From: Rhodoferax ferrireducens T118
GTDB taxonomy: Bacteria; Pseudomonadota; Gammaproteobacteria; Burkholderiales; Burkholderiaceae_C
Reading direction: 5' to 3'
Length of the DNA: 64,000 bases
NCBI RefSeq assembly: GCF_000013605.1
Contig: NC_007908.1
Coordinates: 2,728,001-2,792,000 of the forward strand
A program made the translations under genes and the position numbers. Below the pieces are notes generated by a model, which saw only the letters and a program-made list of their open reading frames with translations, made no database searches and was not told the origin of the DNA. Below, in pieces: positions 54,602 through 62,164 of the stretch (positions are counted from its first letter, which is position 1; each line of letters begins with the position of its first letter).

Positions 54602-55590
54602 TGAGCTTGGTGCAGTCAGCGCCGATTCAGGTCTTGTTTGCCCTGCTGCCCGACAGCCTGGCGCTGGATTGGGCTGGGCCGGCCGAGGCTTTGCGCATCG
54701 CCAATCAAGCGTTGCAGATTCAGGGCCAGCCGCCACGCTTTGTGTTGCGCTTTGTCGGCCCCGGCAGCGAGACGGTCAGCTCGGTGGGGCTCAAACTCAG
54801 CGGTCTTGCGGCGCTGCCTGACACGCTGCCAGCGCCGGCTTGGGTGGTGCTGGTTGGCCAGCCAGGCGCCACCATTTCCGTGCAAACCGAGGCTGCTCAA
54901 GCACTGCTGCACTGGCTGCGCGGCCTGCGGCTGCAAACCCACCGGCTGGAGCTGATGACGGTGTGCGCCGGCGCGGTGCTGGCGGCTCATGCGGGTTTGC
55001 TGGCTGGGCGGCATGTGACCACGCACCACCACCATTTGGCTGAATTGCGCTCGGTGGAGCCCGACTGCCAGGTGGTGGAGAACCGGGTCTTTGTGGAAGA
55101 CGCACCGGTGTACAGCAGCGCGGGCGTGACCACCGGCGTGGACCTGACCTTGCACCGCATTGCCCAGCTGTGTGGCGAACCCATCGCCGCGCAGGTGGCG
55201 CAAGCCATGGTGGTAGCCCTGCGGCGCGGCCCGCAGGACCCGGAGCTGTCACCGTTTCTGGCTTACCGCAACCACCTGCACCCGGCCCTGCACCGCGTGC
55301 AGGACGCCGTCAGCAGCCAGCCCGCTGCCGAGTGGCACCTGGCCAGCATGGCGATGGTGGCCTGTACCTCACCCCGGCACTTGACGCGCTTGTTTATGGA
55401 GCATGCCGGCATTGCGCCGCTGCAGTACCTGCGCCGCATTCGCTTGGCCCTGGCGCAGACGGCGCTGCAGTCCGGCCGCAACGTCACGCAAGCGGCCGCT
55501 TTGGCGGGCTTCAGTTCGGACACGCAACTGCGCCGCGCCTGGCACCAACTGGGCGAAGCCGGCACCCCGTCGAATCCAAAGTCACTATAA
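54598..55590 (+). CDS. GlxA-type transcriptional regulator (DJ-1/PfpI plus AraC HTH)
   Basis: A 330-residue regulator. Residues 1-190 are a DJ-1/PfpI-like domain (VLFALLPDSLALDWAGPAEA; TVCAGAVLAAHAGLL; YSSAGVTTGVDLTLH). Residues 215-325 are an AraC helix-turn-helix domain (LASMAMVACTSPRHLTRLFM; NVTQAAALAGFSSDTQLRRA). It probably controls this operon in response to a small ligand (inference). Start ATG 54598. The last codons and stop fall in dispersed repeat copy F, and the next gene is convergent. Confidence 0.88.
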   Translation: MMSLVQSAPIQVLFALLPDSLALDWAGPAEALRIANQALQIQGQPPRFVLRFVGPGSETVSSVGLKLSGLAALPDTLPAPAWVVLVGQPGATISVQTEAAQALLHWLRGLRLQTHRLELMTVCAGAVLAAHAGLLAGRHVTTHHHHLAELRSVEPDCQVVENRVFVEDAPVYSSAGVTTGVDLTLHRIAQLCGEPIAAQVAQAMVVALRRGPQDPELSPFLAYRNHLHPALHRVQDAVSSQPAAEWHLASMAMVACTSPRHLTRLFMEHAGIAPLQYLRRIRLALAQTALQSGRNVTQAAALAGFSSDTQLRRAWHQLGEAGTPSNPKSL

Positions 55591-55650
55591 AGATAATAGT
55601 TAATAGCGCTTTATTGACGGGGGCTACAGCCCTATTTGTTATAAATTTTT
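55583..55650 (+). repeat. Dispersed repeat family 1, copy F
   Basis: It contains AGTTAATAGCGCTTTATTG, then GACGGGGGCTACAGCCC and GTTATAAATTTTT. The TAA stop of the GlxA-type gene (55588-55590) and the TAG stop of the convergent peptidase gene (55632-55634) both lie inside it. Confidence 0.8.
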
Positions 55651-56585
55651 GCCTGCAAGGCCAAATACGCTGGCAGGCGCTCACCACCCAAGGCCACCGC
55701 GCGCGCGATCGCTTGACTGGCCTCCTGGCGACGATCGAGCTCCAGCAGCACTTGCGCCAGATTGTTCCAGCCGTCGGCAAAATCGGGGTGCTTGAGAACC
55801 GCCTGGCGGTAGGCCTTGGCCGCTGCGTCACGCTGGCCCAACGCATAAGCGGTGTTGCCCGCGCCCAGCAAGGCCGCACGGTCGTCCGGCCAGCGTTGCA
55901 GTGCGGCCGCAAAAGCTTGCTGCGCGCCGCGTGCATCCGTGCGTTCCAGCGTGGCCGCTGCGGCGCTGTAAGCCTGGGGCTCGGCGGTGGCGGGCAGTTG
56001 CCCGGGCTTGAGCGCCAGCATGGCCCAGTACTGCCCGCGCGCCCAGGTGCGCTCAAAGGCAAACATTGAAATCTCCATGCGCGCCGTGCGCCCGGAATGC
56101 AGCAGCAGCACATGGCGTTCGCGGTCAAAGCCCATCACCACGGCGTAGTGCCACACCGGGTAGATTGAGAACGCCAAATTCTGGAACACCAGCACCGGGT
56201 GGCCTGCCGCCACTTCGCGCAGTATGTCTTCCACCCTCGGCTTCAACGGATAAGCCAGCAAGCCCTGCCGACGCGTGGCGGCCAGCATTTCGGGCTGCAA
56301 CGAGCCTTTGCGACCCGGCAGGTAAACCTGATCCACAAGCGCATCCGGCGTCACATCGACGCCCGCAGCAGTGGCCACCATCGCCAGCGCGGCAGGACCA
56401 CATTCATAGTCTTCTTGCGGAAAAAACGGAACATCGGCAAGTTCTACCTGTGCGGGAAGTTCAGTTGGCCAGCGTGCATCCAGCATCGCCACCTGCGGTG
56501 TGGCGCAGCCACCCAGAAGCAGCACCGCGCAAACAAAAACCCCCGTCAAGACGGGGGCTCGCAGACCAATGAGTTGCTTGATCAT
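55632..56585 (-). CDS. PA2778-type lipoprotein cysteine peptidase with TPR
   Basis: A 317-residue lipoprotein: hydrophobic leader ending in the lipobox LLGGCATP. The next ~170 residues are a papain-like peptidase C39-type domain with the catalytic Cys in YECGPAALAMVA and His in PVWHYAVVMGF. The C-terminal ~100 residues form TPR-like helices (AALLGAGNTAYALGQRDAA; HPDFADGWNNLAQVLLELDR). The set matches PA2778-type proteins of Pseudomonas. Its ATG overlaps the stop of the upstream small gene by 4 bp. An intrinsic-terminator sequence lies within codons 9-18. The last residues are encoded by repeat copy F. Substrate unknown. Confidence 0.87.
   Translation of the reverse strand: MIKQLIGLRAPVLTGVFVCAVLLLGGCATPQVAMLDARWPTELPAQVELADVPFFPQEDYECGPAALAMVATAAGVDVTPDALVDQVYLPGRKGSLQPEMLAATRRQGLLAYPLKPRVEDILREVAAGHPVLVFQNLAFSIYPVWHYAVVMGFDRERHVLLLHSGRTARMEISMFAFERTWARGQYWAMLALKPGQLPATAEPQAYSAAAATLERTDARGAQQAFAAALQRWPDDRAALLGAGNTAYALGQRDAAAKAYRQAVLKHPDFADGWNNLAQVLLELDRRQEASQAIARAVALGGERLPAYLALQAKIYNK
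56531..56557 (-). terminator. Intrinsic terminator inside the peptidase coding sequence
   Basis: On the minus strand CCCCCGTC-TT-GACGGGGG forms a perfect 8-bp GC-rich stem followed directly by TTTTTGTTT. It lies just inside the start of the PA2778-type gene, after the end of the PA2779-type gene, in the transcribed direction. Confidence 0.7.
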
Positions 56586-56971
56586 CGAACCGATCGTGTG
56601 AACGGAAACACCTTGGTCAGGCCCATGATGTCGGTCACCAGCAACACGATGAACACGGTGAACAAAATGCCCAACACATCGCCGCCGGCCGGGGCCTGCT
56701 CAATGCGGCCGGCCAGTTGCGCCACTTCACTGTCCGACATGGCCGCGACCCGCTCAGCCGCTGCCTGCGGGCTGACGCCCTGGCCCAAGATGGCCTGGCG
56801 CACGTCATCACGCGCCAGAAAGCGGTTCACGGTGTCGCGGCTGGTGCTTGCCTGCGCGGGCGCTGTGATTTCTTCGGTGGCCACGATGCGGGCTTGGGCA
56901 GCGAGGGGAAAGCCCGCGGCGGTGATGCAGACGATCAGGCAAGTGGAGACGATTTGTTTAAAGCTTTTCAT
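56582..56971 (-). CDS. PA2779-type small membrane protein
   Basis: A 129-residue exported or membrane protein with an N-terminal signal segment (FKQIVSTCLIVCITAAGFPLAAQA), a central helical region (RDDVRQAILGQGVSPQAAAE) and a C-terminal membrane helix (VLGILFTVFIVLLVTDIMGL). This is the PA2779 family, which regularly precedes a PA2778-type peptidase. AGAGA precedes ATG 56971; the longer open frame to 57055 is rejected. Function unknown; it may be substrate or anchor of the peptidase (inference). Confidence 0.83.
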   Translation of the reverse strand: MKSFKQIVSTCLIVCITAAGFPLAAQARIVATEEITAPAQASTSRDTVNRFLARDDVRQAILGQGVSPQAAAERVAAMSDSEVAQLAGRIEQAPAGGDVLGILFTVFIVLLVTDIMGLTKVFPFTRSVR

Positions 56972-57083
56972 GGATTTCTCTCTTGGGTTATGAGGAGGCG
57001 CGGTCTCTGCCGAAACTGCGCTTCGTCTTTCATATTTGACCCAGGCCGGCTGCAAAAGTCAAAATCCATTACAACCTGAAACA

Positions 57084-57935
57084 TCAGTTGATGGCGCGCC
57101 GCAACTCGGCCACACGCATGGCGATGGCGGACATGTCGTGCCCCTTTTCGGCGTTGCCCAGATAGGTTTCCAGGTCTTCCAGCGCCCTTCCCGCATGGCC
57201 CAGCTCGGCATGGGCCAGGCCGCGATCCCGGTACTCGTCCCAGGCCTGCGGCAGCAGCACAATCAGCCGATCCTGCACCGCAATCAGGCGCAGCCAATCT
57301 TCCTGGCCGGTGTGGATTTCTTTCAGGTTACGCAACATCCGGGCAATGATGTCGCGCGGCGGGGTAGCCTGCAAATACAGGCCCAGCGGCACTTCGAACT
57401 CATCCATCAAGCCACTGCGTCGCCGGAAAGGTTCCAGCCGCTCGGCCAGCGCCTCGCGGGTCAGCGACTGGCCGTCCAGCGGGTCCATCACGACCTGGCC
57501 TTCGGGCAGATTCACCTTGACCATGAAGTGGCCCGGAAATCCGACGCCCCGCGCTGCCAGCCCCAAGCCTTGCGCCAACTCCAGCCACAGCACAGCCAGC
57601 GAGATCGGAATGCCGCGGCGGGTGTGCAGAATCACACTCACAAAGCTGTTGTCCGGGTCATAGTAATGATTGACGTTGCCGGCAAAGCCCAAATCCCGGT
57701 AAAAAAACTGATGCAGGACGCGCAGCTTTTGCAAGGGGCCGGCATCGGCCGCAAGGCGATGCTTGAGCCGTGCCAGGAGTTGATCAACTTCACCCAGCAC
57801 TTGTTGCACGTCCAGTTCAGGGTATTCGTCCTGCGCCAGGCAGGCAGCCGCCTCCAGCAGGGCAAAGTCGGCATCGCTGTGCACCACCGATGCAAAGTAC
57901 TCCAGCGGGGTGGGCACAGCCAAAGATAAAGTCAT
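57084..57935 (-). CDS. SirB1 family protein (transglutaminase-like, TPR)
   Basis: A 283-residue protein of the SirB1/YchA family. The transglutaminase-like part carries NVNHYYDPDNSFVSVILHTR, RRGIPISLAVLWLELAQGLG and GFPGHFMVKV. C-terminal helices have a TPR character (VLLPQAWDEYRDRGLAHAEL). The family is of unknown biochemical role. GGAGG lies 5 nt before ATG 57935. It is the last of a leftward run with the MscS and deacetylase-like genes, 20 bp after MscS. Confidence 0.9.
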   Translation of the reverse strand: MTLSLAVPTPLEYFASVVHSDADFALLEAAACLAQDEYPELDVQQVLGEVDQLLARLKHRLAADAGPLQKLRVLHQFFYRDLGFAGNVNHYYDPDNSFVSVILHTRRGIPISLAVLWLELAQGLGLAARGVGFPGHFMVKVNLPEGQVVMDPLDGQSLTREALAERLEPFRRRSGLMDEFEVPLGLYLQATPPRDIIARMLRNLKEIHTGQEDWLRLIAVQDRLIVLLPQAWDEYRDRGLAHAELGHAGRALEDLETYLGNAEKGHDMSAIAMRVAELRRAIN

Positions 57936-57955
57936 GCGAACCTCCTTGGTCAAAA

Positions 57956-59239
57956 TTATGAAGCCGGATTCGCCGCCACGTCGCGCGTGTGCACAACCCG
58001 CTGCGGATAGGGAATCTCGATCCGGTTGTCACGCAATGCCTTAAGTATGGCCAGGTTGATCAAGGACTTCAAGTTGTCACTGCCGTTCTCGGGGTCGGCG
58101 ATCCAGAACCCCACCTTGAACTCCAGCCCGTCGGCACCAAACGCTGCCAGGTTGACCGAAGGCGCCGGCTCGCGCAACACACGCTCCTGGTTCACGGCAG
58201 CCTCTTTCAACAAGTGCATCACCTGGTCCACATCGCTGTCATAAGCGACCGAGACCACAGTATGAAGCCAGACCCGTGAATCCGCCAGCGACAGGTTCTC
58301 GACCCGGGTGGTGATCAGCAACTCGTTGGGAACAATCGACTCCCGCCCGGCGAGTGAACGAATGACGGTGTAGCGGGCGTTGATTTGCATCACAATGCCC
58401 TCAAAATTATCCACCCGGACGTTGTCGCCAATCCGCATGCTGCGTTCGGCCAGGATGACAAAGCCGCTGACATAGTTGGCCGCCAGCTTTTGCAGGCCAA
58501 AACCCACCCCCACGCCAATGGCACCACCCAGCACCGACAGCGCGGTCAGGTCAATACCCACCGCCGACAGCGCCATCAACAGGCCGACAAACATCAACAA
58601 GGCCCGCGTGGCGTTGCTCGCCGCCTTGCGCAGCGACAACTCGCCACCGGTGGCCGAGCGCAGCAAACGGGTCTCAATCGCGGCGGAAATCCACAAAGTG
58701 AATATCAGCACGGCCCCCGCGGTCAAGCCCCCCTCGATCAGGGTGCGTACCGACATCCTGGCGCCCCCCATCTTCCAGGTGATCTGGTCGAGTTGTTCCA
58801 GCAGCAGCGGCAGCAGGCCACTGACCCACAACACCATGGCCAGCCACGCCAGCCATGAAATGCTGCGCTCCAGCAGACGCACCAGCGGCGTCTCACTGAA
58901 GGCGGCGTGCAGCACCTTGACCCCCAGGCGGATGACCAGCAGGGCAATCAGGACCGGCAGCGCAATTTTGAAAACGGCCAGCGGCACCCGGCCCAGCAGC
59001 AAGGCTCTGGCCGCGTAGGCCAGACACAGCAGCAGCAGCGGAAACAGCACCCCGTCCACGATGCGTCGGCCAAACATGATGGAACTCGTCAGGTTCGAGC
59101 CCAGCGTCCGGCGCAACAGCACGGCCAGCACCCACGCGGCAAGGCCGCACAAGGCCAGTGCGCCGAGTTCGATCAGCGCGGCCGTTTGGGTCAGCGCCGC
59201 AACCCAGTCGTCCAGATCGGTGCCATGGAAATCAAACAT
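57956..59239 (-). CDS. MscS-type mechanosensitive channel
   Basis: A 427-residue inner-membrane channel of the MscS family. Several N-terminal membrane helices precede the pore-lining and beta region: LSVLGGAIGVGVGFGLQKLA, NYVSGFVILAERSMRIGDNV and QINARYTVIRSLAGRESIVPN. A cytoplasmic vestibule domain follows. It is larger than E. coli MscS (286) because of extra N-terminal helices. ATG 59239 overlaps the end of the deacetylase-like gene by 8 bp; the alternative start at 59269 lies deeper inside that gene. Confidence 0.92.
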   Translation of the reverse strand: MFDFHGTDLDDWVAALTQTAALIELGALALCGLAAWVLAVLLRRTLGSNLTSSIMFGRRIVDGVLFPLLLLCLAYAARALLLGRVPLAVFKIALPVLIALLVIRLGVKVLHAAFSETPLVRLLERSISWLAWLAMVLWVSGLLPLLLEQLDQITWKMGGARMSVRTLIEGGLTAGAVLIFTLWISAAIETRLLRSATGGELSLRKAASNATRALLMFVGLLMALSAVGIDLTALSVLGGAIGVGVGFGLQKLAANYVSGFVILAERSMRIGDNVRVDNFEGIVMQINARYTVIRSLAGRESIVPNELLITTRVENLSLADSRVWLHTVVSVAYDSDVDQVMHLLKEAAVNQERVLREPAPSVNLAAFGADGLEFKVGFWIADPENGSDNLKSLINLAILKALRDNRIEIPYPQRVVHTRDVAANPAS

Positions 59240-60179
59240 CGGCCAGCACCCGAATATGTCCCTCCACACTGCGACCGAGCGCGCTCAAGGAATAGCCACC
59301 TTCCAGACACGACACAATGCGTCCCTTGCCGTGGCGCCGCGCCACGTCTTTGATGCGATGCGTGATCCAGATGTAGTCCTGCTCGACCAGGCCCAACTGG
59401 CCCATGTCGTCCTCCCGGTGCGAGTCGAAGCCGGCGCTGATGAAAATCATCTCGGGCCGGAAAGCCTCCAGCCGCGGCATCCAGGCGCTTTCGATCAGCT
59501 CCCTGATCTCCATGCCCTTGGTGTAGGCCGGTACCGGCAGATTGACCAGGTTGGCAGCACTGGAGTGAACGTGATCGAGCGGATAAAACGGATACTGGTA
59601 AAAGCTCACCATCAAAATACGCTTGTCGCCCGCCACGATGTCTTCGGTGCCGTTGCCGTGGTGCACATCAAAATCAACAATGGCGACCCGCTTCAAGCCA
59701 TGGCGCTCGAGCGCGTACTTGGCGGCCAGCGCCACGTTGTTGAAAAAGCAGAAGCCCATGGCCTGGTCGCGGCAAGCATGGTGGCCGGGCGGGCGAATGG
59801 CGCAAAACGCGTTTTCAAAGTCGCCCGCAATCACCGCGTCGGTAGCGGCCAAGGCCGCGCCGGCCGCGTGCAGGGCGGCGTCCCAGGTGTAGACGTTGAT
59901 GGAGGTGTCGGGGTCCACCTGGGCATAGGGCGGGCCACCGGCCAGAATGTCTTCTTTCAGCACATCGCTCAAGCCGCGCAGTGCCGCCACATGCGTGCGG
60001 CTGTGCGCCAGCTCGATGTCGGTCAGCGACGCCGCAGGCGCCTCGCGCCGCTCCAGCGCCAGCCCCAGGCCGGTGATCAACAGCCGGTCTTCGATGGCAT
60101 CAAGCCGCTCCGGGCACTCGGGGTGGCCCGGCCCCATTTCATGTTTGCGGCAATCGGGATGGGTGTAATAGCCGGTCAT
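59232..60179 (-). CDS. Histone deacetylase family (class II-like) amidohydrolase
   Basis: A protein of about 315 residues of the arginase/deacetylase fold. Zinc-binding and catalytic motifs are intact: PPGHHA, VDFDVHHGNGTEDI and ISAGFDSHREDD, with the C-terminal CLEGGYSLSAL. Bacterial members deacetylate small molecules such as acetylpolyamines or acetoin-related compounds; the substrate here is unknown. GTG 60185 or ATG 60179 could be the start; ATG is used. It is divergent from the MoxR operon and overlaps the MscS gene downstream. Confidence 0.92.
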   Translation of the reverse strand: MTGYYTHPDCRKHEMGPGHPECPERLDAIEDRLLITGLGLALERREAPAASLTDIELAHSRTHVAALRGLSDVLKEDILAGGPPYAQVDPDTSINVYTWDAALHAAGAALAATDAVIAGDFENAFCAIRPPGHHACRDQAMGFCFFNNVALAAKYALERHGLKRVAIVDFDVHHGNGTEDIVAGDKRILMVSFYQYPFYPLDHVHSSAANLVNLPVPAYTKGMEIRELIESAWMPRLEAFRPEMIFISAGFDSHREDDMGQLGLVEQDYIWITHRIKDVARRHGKGRIVSCLEGGYSLSALGRSVEGHIRVLADV

Positions 60180-60227
60180 TGTCACGGTGAGCGCCTGCCT
60201 CTCGAATTATTTTGGTAACGTCGTGCT

Positions 60228-61148
<921 letters not shown>

Positions 61149-61161
61149 ACGCCTTGATCCG

Positions 61162-62154
61162 ATGCCTGCCGCACCGTCATGGCCCCACCCGCTGCTGCAC
61201 CCGGCGGCGCATGTGCGCGCGCAATTCCAGCGCTGGTGGCAGGCCCGGCTGCCGCTGACCGACAGCGTCACCCTGACCCAGCGCAACGTCTACATCTTGC
61301 CGACGCGCCCCGGCCTCATGCTGGGCGTCACGCTGCTGGTGCTGCTGGTGGCATCGATCAACTACCAGCTCAACCTGGGCTACCTGCTGACCTTCTTGCT
61401 GGCGGGCTGCAGCCTGGTTGCCATGCACGTGTGCCACGCGACCTTGCGCGGACTTACTATGCATTTGATAGCTACTGACGCAGTATTTACGGGGGCTACA
61501 GCCATTATTGGCATAAATCTTGAAAACCGGCGCCCGAGCACCCGATTTGGGATTGGGCTGGCGCTGCTGGGCTCAAGCCACTGGAGCTGGACCGATGTGC
61601 CCGCGCAAGCGAACGCCACGGTGCATGTGGCTTTCAAACCAGAGCGACGCGGCCTGCACCGCGTGCCCGCGCTGACGGCGGAGACCCGCTTTCCACTGGG
61701 CACCTTTCGGGTCTGGACGGTCTGGCGGCCCGCCGCCCAGGTGCTGGTGTATCCGGCCCCCGAAGCCCATGCGCCAGCCTTGCCGCTGGGTGAACCCCGC
61801 GCGGGCGACGCCGCCGCGGCGCCCGGACCCGCTAACGGTGACTACGATGGCATCCGCGCCTACCGCCGCGGCGACCCGCTCAAACTCGTGGTCTGGAAAA
61901 AGGCCGCAAAGGCCGATGAGTTGGTCAGCCGCGACACGCAGCAGGTGCAGCGCCATGAACTGTGGCTGGAGCCGCACAAGACCGGCCTGCCCCAGCTGGA
62001 GCCGCAGTTGTCGCGCCTGTGCGCCTGGGTGCTGCAGGCCGAACAGCAGGGGCTCGATTACGGCTTGCGCCTAGCTGGCCTGGACATCAAGCCGGCCCAC
62101 GGTGAGGCGCAAAAACGCCGCTGCCTGCAAGCGCTGGCGCTGTGCGGAGCTTGA
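61162..62154 (+). CDS. DUF58 domain membrane protein
   Basis: A 330-residue protein with two N-terminal membrane helices (GLMLGVTLLVLLVASINYQL; LLTFLLAGCSLVAM), a beta-rich stretch, and the C-terminal DUF58 motif (YDGIRAYRRGDPLKLVVWKK), a VWA-like domain. Residues about 95-120 (MHLIATDAVFTGATAIIG) are encoded by a copy of dispersed repeat family 1, read in frame without a break. The open frame extends upstream into moxR; ATG 61162 is chosen. Partner of MoxR and of the downstream transglutaminase. Confidence 0.9.
   Translation: MPAAPSWPHPLLHPAAHVRAQFQRWWQARLPLTDSVTLTQRNVYILPTRPGLMLGVTLLVLLVASINYQLNLGYLLTFLLAGCSLVAMHVCHATLRGLTMHLIATDAVFTGATAIIGINLENRRPSTRFGIGLALLGSSHWSWTDVPAQANATVHVAFKPERRGLHRVPALTAETRFPLGTFRVWTVWRPAAQVLVYPAPEAHAPALPLGEPRAGDAAAAPGPANGDYDGIRAYRRGDPLKLVVWKKAAKADELVSRDTQQVQRHELWLEPHKTGLPQLEPQLSRLCAWVLQAEQQGLDYGLRLAGLDIKPAHGEAQKRRCLQALALCGA
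61453..61525 (+). repeat. Dispersed repeat family 1, copy G, inside a coding sequence
   Basis: It contains ACTATGCATTTGATAGCTAC, then TTTACGGGGGCTACAGCC and GGCATAAATCTTG. The entire copy is translated as part of the DUF58 protein. Confidence 0.8.
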
Positions 62155-62164
62155 GGCTACCGCC

